Shown here piece after piece: positions 14,608 to 22,443 of a DNA stretch of 36,538 nt (position 1 is the stretch's first letter; each line of letters opens with the position of its first letter). The notes under the pieces were generated by a model. It saw nothing but the letters and a program-made list of their open reading frames with translations, did no database searches and was not told the DNA's origin. The position numbers and the translations under genes were made by a program. Origin of the DNA: JAICJR01 sp036555755 (GTDB lineage: Bacteria > Actinomycetota > Thermoleophilia > Solirubrobacterales > Thermoleophilaceae); NCBI GenBank assembly GCA_036555755.1, contig DATBKS010000221.1, positions 1 through 36,538 of the forward strand, read 5' to 3'.

Positions 14608-14895
14608 ATGAACGCGCAGACGACGCCCTCGGACGGGGACCAGCTTCCTCCCAGCGAAAGACAGCCTGCCTATGGGATGTGGGTCCTGATCGCCGGCTTG
14701 GCCGCCGTCGTGGCGGTTGCGACGGTCGCGATGCTGCACTACAAGGGGGCCCAGGACGCCGTGACCGTGCTCGGCCCGGTGATCGGCGTCATCGGCACGA
14801 TGGTCGGCGGCTACTTCGGGATCCGTGGCGCGAGCTTGGCGCAACAGAAGGCGAATGAGGCGCACGCCGCCGCCAATAAGGCGAAGAAGCCGTGA
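14608..14895 (+). CDS. Small membrane protein with two TM segments and a C-terminal coiled coil
   Basis: A 95-aa protein. ATG 14608 has GGAGG at 14597-14601, so the longer upstream frame is not used. A hydrophilic N-terminus (about 1-25) is followed by a hydrophobic helix (MWVLIAGLAAVVAVATVAML), a second Gly-rich one (VLGPVIGVIGTMVGGYFGI) and an Ala/Lys/Gln-rich helix likely to form a coiled coil (SLAQQKANEAHAAANKAKK). The glycine spacing in the second helix would favour helix packing. Function is not recognised. It lies divergent from the citrate-synthase-like gene and ends six bases before the convergent tRNA gene. Confidence 0.75.
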   Translation: MNAQTTPSDGDQLPPSERQPAYGMWVLIAGLAAVVAVATVAMLHYKGAQDAVTVLGPVIGVIGTMVGGYFGIRGASLAQQKANEAHAAANKAKKP

Positions 14896-14901
14896 GGAAG
14901 T

Positions 14902-14973
<72 letters not shown>

Positions 14974-14982
14974 GTGCAAACA

Positions 14983-15002
14983 GCGGCCGGGGACGGGGCC
15001 GC
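14983..15002 (-). terminator. GC-rich hairpin between the STAS gene and tRNA-Lys
   Basis: A perfect 6-bp stem, GCGGCC/GGCCGC with an 8-nt loop, lies just before the tRNA on the minus strand and 42 nt after the STAS stop. It is followed on that strand by TGTTT. The T-tract is poor, so it could be a weak terminator for the STAS gene or part of the tRNA 5' leader. Confidence 0.4.
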
Positions 15003-15043
15003 CAGGAGCTGATTCTAGATGCTTTGCGGAGCTTCGAGAGGCC

Positions 15044-15403
15044 CTACGCCGCGCCGCCCTGCTTCACCGCGGCGAGCGCCTCGTCGCGGGTGGCGTGGAT
15101 CGGGAAGACCCGGTCGAGGCCGGTGATCTCGAAGATCTTGACGATGTTCTGGTCGCTGCAGACGAGCGCTAGCGTGCCGCCCGCCGGCCTGAGGCGCTTG
15201 ACGCCGCCGACGAGTACGCCGAGCGTGGTCGAGTCGATGAACGTGGCCTTCGACAGGTCGACGATGACCTGCTTCTTGCCGTCCTCGATCACCTGGACCA
15301 TGCGCTCCTTGAACTCGGGAGCGGTGTAAAGGTCGATCTCCCCGCCGAGCTCGATTACGTGAGTATCGGCGTCGATCTGTTCGTCGTTGATCTGGAAGTT
15401 CAC
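15044..15403 (-). CDS. STAS-domain anti-sigma-factor antagonist
   Basis: A 119-aa protein with a single STAS domain over its whole length. Strand IELGGEIDLYTAPEFKERM, then QVIVDLSKATFIDSTTLGVLVGGVKRL, in which DSTTLG carries Ser58, the residue phosphorylated by the partner kinase in SpoIIAA/RsbV-type antagonists. In partner switching, unphosphorylated antagonist binds the anti-sigma kinase and frees a sigma factor. No kinase or sigma gene is adjacent, so the partners must be elsewhere. The start is GTG 15403 with GAGGAG just upstream. Confidence 0.9.
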   Translation of the reverse strand: MNFQINDEQIDADTHVIELGGEIDLYTAPEFKERMVQVIEDGKKQVIVDLSKATFIDSTTLGVLVGGVKRLRPAGGTLALVCSDQNIVKIFEITGLDRVFPIHATRDEALAAVKQGGAA

Positions 15404-15449
15404 CTGACTCCTCGTAGGTCGTTCCTGTTACGTCCGTGCCGCGGGAATG

Positions 15450-16127
15450 CTAACCCCCGCCGCTCCCGTTCTGTGTCTGAGACGAAGTTCCAGCGGCTTT
15501 CGCCTGCTGGATCAGCTTCTTAACGCTACTACGCTGCGCCTTAGGAGCAAGTTCCAACGCCTTGTTGGCTGCAAGATCCGCGGTCCGCGTGTCCCCCGCC
15601 AGGGTGGCGTACTGCACCACCTGGATGTAGGCGGCTGAGTTGTTCCGGGCGGAGGCGATGATTTCGGCCGCCTTCTCGGCCTTCGCCGGTTGGTTGAGAC
15701 CCACCTGGCTGTAGGCCTGGAACATGAAGCTTGCGAGCGTCGGATCGGGCTTGGCGGGGTTCGTGTCGAGGTACCGCTGCCACGCGTCCGCGGCCTTTTG
15801 GAGGTCCTTCTTGCCGTCGGAGTTGTAGGTGCCGGTGTTGGTGTCGACGTTGAGCCCGGCGAGCTGGTAGTTGCCGCGGATGATCTGCGTGAGCGCCGCC
15901 TGGTCCTGCGGATTCGTGACGAGGCGCTTCTGCGCGTTCGAGATCTGCTTCTCGAGGTTGGCGTTGCCGGTGCTCGAGCCGCCGCCGCCCTTGAAGGCGT
16001 CGAGCAGTCCGCCCTGCGTCCCGCCGCCGATGCCGAACAGGATCAGGCCGCCGCCCATGAGGACGGCGAGAACGATGTAGACGCCCTGCACAACGCGGCG
16101 CCGTCTGCCTTTGAGATCGAAGAGCAT
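15450..16127 (-). CDS. Membrane-anchored TPR-like protein
   Basis: A 225-aa protein. A basic N-terminus (MLFDLKGRRRRVVQ) precedes one membrane helix (about residues 15-35), a Gly/Ser-rich linker (KGGGGSSTGN) and helical repeats resembling tetratricopeptides: QISNAQKRLVTNPQDQAALT, AADAWQRYLDTNPAKPDPT, QVGLNQPAKAEKAAEIIASA and AANKALELAPKAQRSSVKK. The C-terminal tail is Ser/Gly-rich. The positive residues before the helix suggest the repeats lie outside the membrane. It may be a scaffold for a cell-envelope complex. It follows tatC by nine nucleotides, so it is likely co-transcribed with the Tat genes, though no Tat role is known. Confidence 0.78.
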   Translation of the reverse strand: MLFDLKGRRRRVVQGVYIVLAVLMGGGLILFGIGGGTQGGLLDAFKGGGGSSTGNANLEKQISNAQKRLVTNPQDQAALTQIIRGNYQLAGLNVDTNTGTYNSDGKKDLQKAADAWQRYLDTNPAKPDPTLASFMFQAYSQVGLNQPAKAEKAAEIIASARNNSAAYIQVVQYATLAGDTRTADLAANKALELAPKAQRSSVKKLIQQAKAAGTSSQTQNGSGGG

Positions 16128-16136
16128 CGCTCGGAG

Positions 16137-16901
16137 TTAGCCCTCGGCCGAAACGATCTGGTCGGACACCTCTTCAGAGGGCCTCCCGAAGGCAACGGCG
16201 AGAAGGATACTCAGCTCATAGAGCACGATCATGGGGACCATCTCGATGAGCATGCTCACGGGATCGACGCCCGGCAGGAGCATCGCGAGGACCGCAATCA
16301 CGACAATCGCGTAGCGGCGGTTCTTGCGCAGCTGCCGCGGCGTGACGAGGCCGAGCCGGTTGAGGCCGAGGATGCCCACCGGAATCTGGAACAGGAGCCC
16401 GCACGCGACGAGCGTCATGCTCACGAAGCTGTAGTAGTCGCGCGCGCGTATCTCCACGCGGAACTGATCCGTGTTGAAGTGCAGCAGGAACTTGAGCGCC
16501 GCCGGCAGCACGACGTAGTAGCCGAACACCACCCCGGCCATGAACAGGAACGGCACCATCAGGAGGAGCGGGAGCGCCACGCGCCGCTCGGTGGGCGTGA
16601 ACGCCGGAATGATGAACGCGTAGAGCTGGTAGAGCACGATCGGCAGCGCAATCAGGATCGCCGCGTAGGCCGAGAGCGTGAAGGTGGTGGTGAACGGCTC
16701 GGCGACGCCCAGGGTGATCGGCTTGCGGCCGTTGAGCGGGTCGTTGACGATCCGCAGGATCAGGTGGTTCTGCCAGAAGCAGAGCGCCAGCGCCACACCG
16801 AAGGTGATGAGGCACAGGATGATCCGCGTGCGCAGCTCATCGAGATGGTCGACGAGAGAGAGGCGATCCTCGTGACCTACGGGCCTGACTTTGCGAGGCA
16901 T
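16137..16901 (-). CDS. tatC: Twin-arginine translocase subunit TatC
   Basis: A 254-aa inner-membrane protein that recognises twin-arginine signals of folded proteins. Seen: the N-terminal LVDHLDELRTRI, the TatC signature region including PFTTTFTLSAYAAILIALPIVLYQLYAFIIPAF (split across the first periplasmic loop and second helix), and six hydrophobic segments. It lies 21 nt after tatA on the same strand. A likely client, the Rieske subunit with its RRRF signal, is encoded at 21720-22385. No clear Shine-Dalgarno precedes ATG 16901, consistent with coupling to tatA. Confidence 0.96.
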   Translation of the reverse strand: MPRKVRPVGHEDRLSLVDHLDELRTRIILCLITFGVALALCFWQNHLILRIVNDPLNGRKPITLGVAEPFTTTFTLSAYAAILIALPIVLYQLYAFIIPAFTPTERRVALPLLLMVPFLFMAGVVFGYYVVLPAALKFLLHFNTDQFRVEIRARDYYSFVSMTLVACGLLFQIPVGILGLNRLGLVTPRQLRKNRRYAIVVIAVLAMLLPGVDPVSMLIEMVPMIVLYELSILLAVAFGRPSEEVSDQIVSAEG

Positions 16902-16922
16902 CGCCGCGCGCCCGGCGGCTAG

Positions 16923-17255
16923 CTAGCCGCGGTACTCGCCACTCCGCGCTGTCTCCGGCTCGCTCGCCTGTTCGGCGTCAGTGGGAGGCGCGGGCGCGGT
17001 GGCCGGCGCGGGTGGTGGCTGCTGGACCTCTGCTGCCTGCTCGGGCGGAGCAGGGGCCTGCCCGCTCGTCTGGACGGTGTTCGACGCCGAAAGCTGCTGC
17101 TGCTCGTCGTCCTTGTCCTTGCCGGTGACGGAGTCTTTGAACTCGCGCATTCCCTTGCCCATGTTCTTGCCGAGCTCGGGCAGGCGCTTGGGCCCGAAGA
17201 TCACGAGCACGATTACCAGCAGGATGATGATCTCGACTGGGCCGATGTTCGGCAT
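16923..17255 (-). CDS. tatA: Sec-independent translocase TatA
   Basis: A 110-aa protein with one N-terminal membrane helix (GPVEIIILLVIVLVIFG), the hinge FGPKRLPELGKNMGKGMREF and an amphipathic helix, then a Gln/Pro/Ala/Glu-rich disordered tail. It assembles with TatC into the pore-forming part of the Tat system. The long acidic tail leaves TatB as an alternative, but the FGPKRLPE hinge is TatA-like. The ATG has a strong Shine-Dalgarno, GGGAGGAAG, and a 5-bp hairpin (17267-17280, CTCAG/CTGAG) lies just upstream of it. Confidence 0.93.
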   Translation of the reverse strand: MPNIGPVEIIILLVIVLVIFGPKRLPELGKNMGKGMREFKDSVTGKDKDDEQQQLSASNTVQTSGQAPAPPEQAAEVQQPPPAPATAPAPPTDAEQASEPETARSGEYRG

Positions 17256-17320
17256 TGACTTCCTCCCTCAGCGGGCTGAGTAACCCATGGTAGCGGCGGC
17301 AGCCCCCTCGATGCGGGAGT

Positions 17321-17896
17321 TCAGCTGCCGGACTGCTCGCGCTCGAAGTTGAGGTAGAAGCGGCTCGCGGTGGGCTCGGTCTGGCCCTGGTACTTGTTTC
17401 CGCGCGAGCCGTAGGGGTTCTCAACAGGACCGTCCATTCGCATGAACGAGATCTGCCCAATCGGCATTCCGTGGTAGATCGTGATCGGAAGATTGGCCAC
17501 GTTGGAGAGCTCCAGCGTGAGGTTGCCGGAGAAGCCGCTGTCCACGAAGCCGGCGGTGGAGTGGATCAGGAGGCCGAGCCGCCCGAGCGAGCTCTTGCCC
17601 TCCAGACGTGCCACCAAGTCGTCCGGCAGGGTCACCCTTTCGAGCGTCTGGCCGAGCACGAATTCGCCCGGATGCAGGATGAATGGACGGTCCTCCGGGA
17701 CCTCGACAGCCTCCGTCAGGTCCTCCATCGGCTCGCGCACATCGATGTAGGGATGGCGCGAGTTATGGAAGACGCGAAAACGGCGGTCGACGCGCAGATC
17801 GACGCTGGACGGTTGGATCATCCCCGGGTCGAACGGGTCGATCATGATCCGCCCGCCTTCGATCTCCGAGCGGATGGTGCGGTCGCTTAGTACCAC
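17321..17896 (-). CDS. dcd: dCTP deaminase (probably bifunctional, dUMP-forming)
   Basis: A 191-aa homotrimeric enzyme that deaminates dCTP; actinobacterial forms also hydrolyse the dUTP to dUMP. Seen: MVLSDRTIRSEIEGGRI, DLRVDRRFRVF, the active-site loop ARLEGKSSLGRLGLLIHSTAGFVD with its Ser and Arg, LTLELSNVANLPI with the catalytic Glu, and NKYQGQTEPTASR at the C-terminus. The HSTAGFVDSGFSG segment fits the bifunctional group, but the activity cannot be proven by eye. The start is GTG 17896. No Shine-Dalgarno is seen, and TACAAT lies ten bases upstream, suggesting leaderless transcription. Confidence 0.93.
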   Translation of the reverse strand: MVLSDRTIRSEIEGGRIMIDPFDPGMIQPSSVDLRVDRRFRVFHNSRHPYIDVREPMEDLTEAVEVPEDRPFILHPGEFVLGQTLERVTLPDDLVARLEGKSSLGRLGLLIHSTAGFVDSGFSGNLTLELSNVANLPITIYHGMPIGQISFMRMDGPVENPYGSRGNKYQGQTEPTASRFYLNFEREQSGS

Positions 17897-17906
17897 GCGA
17901 GCGGCG

Positions 17907-17912
17907 ATTGTA
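17907..17912 (-). promoter_or_regulatory. Candidate -10 for leaderless dcd transcript
   Basis: TACAAT on the minus strand ends ten bases before the dcd GTG, and no Shine-Dalgarno precedes that start. No convincing -35 at 16-18 bp spacing was found. Confidence 0.4.
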
Positions 17913-17981
17913 ACTGCGCATCTTTCGGACAGGGCTCAAGTTCCTCGTTCTGGGACCGATACCCGGCTTACAGGGATCGGG

Positions 17982-18419
17982 ATGATGAGCTTCCAGGACA
18001 ACAGCGAGAACGTGAAGCGGATCGTGCTTCCGAGCGGCAAGACCATCGAGGTCGTGTCGTTCGAGGACGTGACTCAGGAGCTTGCGGCGATCGAGCCGAC
18101 GCCCGCTGAGACCACGCCCGCTCCCGCTGAGGGCCTGCATGTCTGCACCGAGTGCGACTCCCGGCTCGTCTACCCCACCGACTGGGAAGAGGAGGGGCCC
18201 GACAAGTGGTTCGTCGAGCTCCACTGCCCCAACTGCGACTGGACCGGCGGCGGCATCTTCGAGCAGGACCTGCTCGACGAGTTCGATGAGGAGCTCGACC
18301 GCGGCATGGAGGAGCTCGCAGCCGATCTCGGCCGTCTCGCTCGCGCGAACATGGCCGATGATGTGGATCGCTTCGTGGCGGCGCTCAACGCCAATGCGAT
18401 CCAGCCGATGGACTTCTAG
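17982..18419 (+). CDS. Cys-rich (CxxC...CxxC) protein, unknown function
   Basis: A 145-aa protein. The N-terminal half has short strands (NVKRIVLPSGKTIEVVSFEDV) and a Pro/Thr/Glu linker. Four cysteines in VCTECDSRL and LHCPNCDWTGG form a likely zinc ribbon, and an acidic helical C-terminus follows (EQDLLDEFDEELDRGMEELAADLG). ATG 17982 is chosen; 17985 is a second in-frame ATG and equally possible. It is divergent from dcd and converges on the polyprenyl synthase gene, sharing CTAG (18416-18419) as both stop codons. Such ribbon proteins often bind nucleic acid or act as adaptors, but no family is recognised. Confidence 0.72.
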   Translation: MMSFQDNSENVKRIVLPSGKTIEVVSFEDVTQELAAIEPTPAETTPAPAEGLHVCTECDSRLVYPTDWEEEGPDKWFVELHCPNCDWTGGGIFEQDLLDEFDEELDRGMEELAADLGRLARANMADDVDRFVAALNANAIQPMDF

Positions 18420-19429
18420 GCGTAACGCTCCACTACGCCGTCTGCGACGAGCTCAAGCGCTTTGCGCTGGCGCTCCGGTAGCTCGATCTCGTCCAGCGCT
18501 GCTTTCGCCTGCTGGACGTACGTGAGTGCTTCTTCTCTGGCGTCGTTCAGGGCGCCGGTGTCGGCTATGCGGTCGCACATCGCGTCGGCCTCGGCGGGAT
18601 TGGTCACCGCGGTGCGCAGGTCGATGTCCGCCAGCTCGGGGTCGCGCTGACGCGCCAGGATCAGCGGCAGCGTGATGGTGCCGTCGAGCAGGTCGGTGCC
18701 GCGGTGTTTGCCGGTGCGCTCGGGCGGCCCGGACACATCGAGCACGTCGTCGAAGATCTGGAAGGCGATCCCGATCTTCTCGCCAAACGCGCCGAGGCAC
18801 TCCACCGAGCCGTTCAGCCCGTTGTTGGCCGGCCCGAAGATGGCGCCGAGGCGACAGGCAGCCTCGAACAGCCGCGCCGTCTTGAGCGTGCAGCGGCTGA
18901 TGTAGCGCTCCGGGCTCACGTCGGCCGACCACGCGTCAGCGCGCTGCATCAGCTCGCCGCGAGCGAGCGCGCTGGAGGCGTCCGACAGCGCCTTGACCGC
19001 CTCCGGGCTGCCGGTGGCCGCCAGCTCGGCGAAGGCGCGGGAGAAGAGGAAGTCGCCCGTCTGCGTGGCCGCCGCGCGTCCCGCCGACTTGTAGACGGTC
19101 TCGCGGCCGCGTCGCAGCGGCGCCCGGTCGAGCACGTCGTCGTGGACGAGCGTGGCCATGTGGACCAGCTCCACCGCCACGGCGGCGCTCACCGTGCCGC
19201 TGCCGGCGGCGTGGTCCGCGCACAGGAACACGATCAGGGGGCGCAGGCGCTTGCCGCCCGCGCTCAGCGTGTCGGCGGCGTGCTGGCCGAGCTCCTCGCC
19301 GTGGCTCGACCCGATCTCCTCGAGACGGGCCTCGGCGTGCGCCAGCCCACGCGCCAGGCGTGGCCCTCCCGCGGCGAGCACGGCCTCGAGCTGCGCCAGC
19401 CCCGATGCCTGGCGGGCGGGGGCGCTCAC
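18416..19429 (-). CDS. Polyprenyl diphosphate synthase (menaquinone side chain)
   Basis: A 337-aa trans-prenyltransferase that chain-extends farnesyl or geranylgeranyl diphosphate with isopentenyl diphosphate. Both Asp-rich motifs are present: LVHDDVLDRAPLRRGRETV (first DDxxD) and FQIFDDVLDVSG (second). AGGKRLRPLIVFLCAD and KTARLFEAACRLGA are further signatures. The residues before the first motif (VELVHMATLVHDD) are not bulky enough to define chain length by eye. The GTG start overlaps the menG stop (GTGA), so the pair is probably a menaquinone module supplying the neighbouring bc-type complex. Confidence 0.92.
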   Translation of the reverse strand: MSAPARQASGLAQLEAVLAAGGPRLARGLAHAEARLEEIGSSHGEELGQHAADTLSAGGKRLRPLIVFLCADHAAGSGTVSAAVAVELVHMATLVHDDVLDRAPLRRGRETVYKSAGRAAATQTGDFLFSRAFAELAATGSPEAVKALSDASSALARGELMQRADAWSADVSPERYISRCTLKTARLFEAACRLGAIFGPANNGLNGSVECLGAFGEKIGIAFQIFDDVLDVSGPPERTGKHRGTDLLDGTITLPLILARQRDPELADIDLRTAVTNPAEADAMCDRIADTGALNDAREEALTYVQQAKAALDEIELPERQRKALELVADGVVERYA

Positions 19430-20139
19430 GGCTTCCTCCCGGAGTGGATGGCGATGATCCCGCCGGCCGTGAGCACCCAGCGGACGTCCTCGAGGCCCGC
19501 CGCCACGAGCTCGCCGCCGAGCGCCTCGGGGCCCGGAAAACGCTGCACCGAGCTGGGCAGATACGAGTACGCCTCGGGGTCTCCGGCTATGCGACCAAGC
19601 ATTGGCACGACACGATCGAACCAGATTCCGAAGAACCAGGACAGTGGGGGACGCTCCGGGGTGGTCATCTCGAGCACCACGACGCGCCCTCCGGGACGCG
19701 TCACGCGAGCCAGTTCAGCAAGCCCCCCGGGGAGGTCCGAGAAGTTGCGAACGCCGAATCCGACGGTCACGGCATCGAATGAATCGCTGTCGTAGGGCAG
19801 CTCCAACGCGTTGCCCCACTCGAACTTGATGCTGGCCGACTTGCGGCGGGCGAGTTCGAGCATCTGCTCCGAGAAGTCGGAGCCGATCACCTCGCCCGCC
19901 GGCCCCACGCGCCGCTCGAGCGCGATCGCAAGGTCGCCCGTACCCGTGGCGACATCGAGCGCCCTGTCGCCCGGCCCGACGCCGGACATGTCCACAGCGC
20001 GCTCGCGCCAGCGGTGGTGCATCCCCGCCGTCATGACGGAGTTCATGAGGTCGTAGACGCGCGCGATCCGGTCGAACATCGCCCGCACCTGCGGTTCGGA
20101 AAGCGTCCCCCTCGTGTCGGCGGGCGCAGGCGCCGTCAT
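19426..20139 (-). CDS. menG: Demethylmenaquinone methyltransferase
   Basis: A 237-aa class I SAM-dependent methyltransferase that carries out the last step of menaquinone synthesis. Seen: the UbiE/MenG opening VRAMFDRIARVYDLMNSVMTAGMHHRWRE (in parts), SAM-binding ALDVATGTGDLAIAL, IGSDFSEQMLELAR and FDAVTVGFGVRNFSDLPGGLAEL, and the C-terminal SYLPSSVQRFPGP. UbiE and MenG cannot be split by sequence alone; the menaquinol-type reductase next door favours MenG. It starts six nt after the qcrC stop and is followed by the polyprenyl synthase. Confidence 0.95.
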   Translation of the reverse strand: MTAPAPADTRGTLSEPQVRAMFDRIARVYDLMNSVMTAGMHHRWRERAVDMSGVGPGDRALDVATGTGDLAIALERRVGPAGEVIGSDFSEQMLELARRKSASIKFEWGNALELPYDSDSFDAVTVGFGVRNFSDLPGGLAELARVTRPGGRVVVLEMTTPERPPLSWFFGIWFDRVVPMLGRIAGDPEAYSYLPSSVQRFPGPEALGGELVAAGLEDVRWVLTAGGIIAIHSGRKP

Positions 20140-20145
20140 GACCCG

Positions 20146-20856
20146 TTACTTGAGCTGCGCGAGGAAGTCGACGAGCTGGTTGAACTTCTGCGGATTCTGC
20201 TTCTGCAGAGTCTGGAACGACGGCATCGGCGCCGTCGGGTTGACGAGCGTGCGCGCGATCGCGTTACGCGGCAGCCGCGCCCCGATGTGGGTCAGGTTGG
20301 GACCCGGGCCGGCGTTGCCGTTCTCGCCGATCTTGTGGCAGCCCTGGCAACCGGACTCCGCAGCGACGAGCTTGCCCGCCTCGTATTGAGCGGGTGTCTT
20401 TAACGTGATCGTGCCTGGGGCTCCAGCGAGCGCCCCCTCGACCGTCAGGTACGCCATCAGCGCGATCACCGTGACCGCGGTGAGCATTGCCACCGGCCGC
20501 CTGGCTGGGTGCCGCTCCGGGTTGCGGTCGATGAACGGCAGCAGGATGAGAAGGACCATGCAGACCGTCGGGATCCCGATCGTGGCGATGAAGACGATCG
20601 ACGGCGGCTTGATCACCCGCAGCAGCTCGAAGAGGAAGAAGAAGTACCACTCGGGCCGCGGCGTGTACGACGTGGTGGTGGGGTCCGCCTTCGGGCCGAG
20701 CTCCGCGCCGAGCACGAGCGACAGGACGATGATCACGCCGAGCGTGATACACGCCATCGTCCCGTCCTTGAAGACTGCGTACGGGAAGAACGGCTTGCCC
20801 TGCGACTTCAGGATCGAGTACTCGCGGAGGTACTGCTCCCGTTCCTGTTTGTTCAT
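20146..20856 (-). CDS. qcrC: Menaquinol:cytochrome c reductase b/c subunit (subunit IV fused to cytochrome c)
   Basis: A 236-aa fusion. Residues about 30-150 hold three to four membrane helices, with PEWYFFFLFELLRVIKPP as in cytochrome b6f subunit IV (the PEWY quinol-site motif). The C-terminal domain has CQGCH, a single c-type heme site, and a possible axial Met in PTAPMPSF. This is the Bacillus-type QcrC layout, where the last two-thirds of cytochrome b is split off and joined to a cytochrome c. The ATG abuts the qcrB stop directly (TAGATG). Electrons would pass from menaquinol through the Rieske protein to this heme. Confidence 0.93.
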   Translation of the reverse strand: MNKQEREQYLREYSILKSQGKPFFPYAVFKDGTMACITLGVIIVLSLVLGAELGPKADPTTTSYTPRPEWYFFFLFELLRVIKPPSIVFIATIGIPTVCMVLLILLPFIDRNPERHPARRPVAMLTAVTVIALMAYLTVEGALAGAPGTITLKTPAQYEAGKLVAAESGCQGCHKIGENGNAGPGPNLTHIGARLPRNAIARTLVNPTAPMPSFQTLQKQNPQKFNQLVDFLAQLK

Positions 20857-21723
20857 CTAGATCTCTTCCTCGGCGAGCTCGCGGGCCTTCTCGGCCTTGA
20901 GCCACGGCGGCGCGGTTGTGCCGAGCTTGGACACGAGGTAGAGGTGAGCGCCGATCAGGGCCACGATCAGGCCCGGGATCAGCAGCATGTGGATGGCGTA
21001 GAAGCGGCTCAGCGTGGTACTGCCGAATTCTGCCCCTCCACGCAGGAAGTCAGCGAGGTACGGCCCGAGGATCGGGCCGGAGGCGTTGATGTTCACGCCG
21101 ACGACCGTGGCCCAGAAGGAGCGCTGGTCGAACGGCAGCAGGTAGCCGGTGAACGACATCGCCATCGTGAGGATCAGCAGCACGACGCCGATGATCCAGT
21201 TGAGCTCGCGCGGGTACTTGTACGCGCCGAAGAAGAAGACGCGGCCCATGTGCAGGAACACGAGCACCACCATCACGGTCGAGCCCCACTTGTGCATACC
21301 GCGGACGAACTCGCCGAGGAACACGTCGTTGATGATGTGGTGTACCGACCCGTAGGCCTGCGTGGTCGACGGGTTGTAGTACATCGCGAGGAACACGCCC
21401 GTGACCGCCTGGTTCACAAACGCGAACAGCGTGGCCGACCCGAGCGTGTAGTACCAGTTGGTGCCCTTCGGGACCTTGCGGAAGAGGAACGCACGGAGGA
21501 ACGGCGTCGAGCCGGTGCGCTCGTCGAGCCAGCCGATCGTCGCGATGGGCACCTCGAGTGCCTGCTCCTTGAAGGCCTCGCGCCTGGCCTGCTTCTGAGC
21601 CTTCTTCAGCGCCTTCGGATCGCCGTTGGCTCCGGCCCCGTTGACCCGCGCGCCGTTCTTCGACGGCTTCGAGCCCGGCCGTGGCGGCTTGGGCGTGAGA
21701 CCTCTCGGAAGCGGGGGGGTCAT
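20857..21723 (-). CDS. qcrB: Cytochrome b6-type subunit of menaquinol:cytochrome c reductase
   Basis: A 288-aa protein with four membrane helices. A hydrophilic, Lys/Pro-rich N-terminal extension of about 55 residues precedes the b6 core. Heme-ligand His residues sit in HHIINDVFLGEFVRGMHKWG / MVVLVFLHMGRVFFFG and FYAIHMLLIPGLIVALIGAH. The quinone-site region TGYLLPFDQRSFWATVVG is typical of b6. Its start lies in an ATGA overlap with qcrA, and qcrC follows without a gap. The extra N-terminal tail is unusual compared with Bacillus QcrB (about 224 aa). Confidence 0.94.
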   Translation of the reverse strand: MTPPLPRGLTPKPPRPGSKPSKNGARVNGAGANGDPKALKKAQKQARREAFKEQALEVPIATIGWLDERTGSTPFLRAFLFRKVPKGTNWYYTLGSATLFAFVNQAVTGVFLAMYYNPSTTQAYGSVHHIINDVFLGEFVRGMHKWGSTVMVVLVFLHMGRVFFFGAYKYPRELNWIIGVVLLILTMAMSFTGYLLPFDQRSFWATVVGVNINASGPILGPYLADFLRGGAEFGSTTLSRFYAIHMLLIPGLIVALIGAHLYLVSKLGTTAPPWLKAEKARELAEEEI

Positions 21724-22385
21724 GTGGTCGGCCTCGAGGGGTAGAGATACTGCCAGAGGCCGTCAAGGTGGTTGGACGGGTCGCGCGGGCTGAAGCGCTC
21801 AAGCTTGGAGTTGACCGAGAAACGCTGACCCACCTGCACGCGACTGTTCTCGACACGTGTGTAGAAGCGGTCGAGCGGGCGTACCGGCGGGCCGCCGACA
21901 ACCTTGCCCTGCTTGTCGTAGACGCCACCGTGACACGGGCAGATGAAGCGCTCGGCGGCCTGCACGAAGCGCACCGGGCAGCCGAGGTGCGCGCAGCGAG
22001 TGGAGATCGCGACGTACGGCAGCGGGGCCTTGCCCTTGTCGCTCGGGCTGCGGTCGGCGGCGGTGGCCTTGCGCACGTAGATCGTCGTCTTGCCCGCCTC
22101 GCCGATGTTCGGATCGATCGTGATCACCTTCGGCACATAGGTGTCGGAGTTGAAGTCCGCCTCGGGGCCGACGTCCTGCCAGCCCTGGTGCTCCGTCTTC
22201 TCGAACACGGGACCCAGCGCGAAGCCGAGCGCCGGGAGCCCCACCGCCGCGGTGGCCACTCCACCGGCGGCGAGAGCGCCGCCTGTGATGAAGCGCCGAC
22301 GGGTGACCGTCTCACCCTCGAATGCACCAAGAGTCCCACGATCCTTGGTGTAGGGAGAGCGCTTTTTCTTGCTGGAATCGGCCAC
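21720..22385 (-). CDS. qcrA: Rieske iron-sulfur subunit, Tat-exported
   Basis: A 221-aa protein. Residues about 27-57 form a twin-arginine signal anchor (TRRRFITGGALAAGGVATAA). The 2Fe-2S site is CAHLGC plus CPCHGG, spaced as in Rieske proteins, giving two Cys and two His ligands; Cys of CAHLGC and CPCH also form the stabilising disulfide. The GTG start at 22385 has no Shine-Dalgarno but a near-consensus promoter just upstream. It heads the qcrABC-menG-polyprenyl synthase operon. Confidence 0.96.
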   Translation of the reverse strand: MADSSKKKRSPYTKDRGTLGAFEGETVTRRRFITGGALAAGGVATAAVGLPALGFALGPVFEKTEHQGWQDVGPEADFNSDTYVPKVITIDPNIGEAGKTTIYVRKATAADRSPSDKGKAPLPYVAISTRCAHLGCPVRFVQAAERFICPCHGGVYDKQGKVVGGPPVRPLDRFYTRVENSRVQVGQRFSVNSKLERFSPRDPSNHLDGLWQYLYPSRPTT

Positions 22386-22400
22386 GAAGTAGGGCTACGG

Positions 22401-22429
22401 ATTTAACGCCCGCGGAACTCTACAGTCAA
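22401..22429 (-). promoter_or_regulatory. Sigma-70-type promoter of the qcrABC operon
   Basis: On the minus strand TTGACT (22429-22424), a 17-bp spacer and TTAAAT (22406-22401) form a near-consensus promoter. The expected start near 22394 leaves a leader of only about ten bases before the GTG at 22385, with no Shine-Dalgarno. The preceding gene on the same strand ends at 22444, so this separates the heme and qcr units. Confidence 0.7.
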
Positions 22430-22443
22430 CATAAATACGGTCG

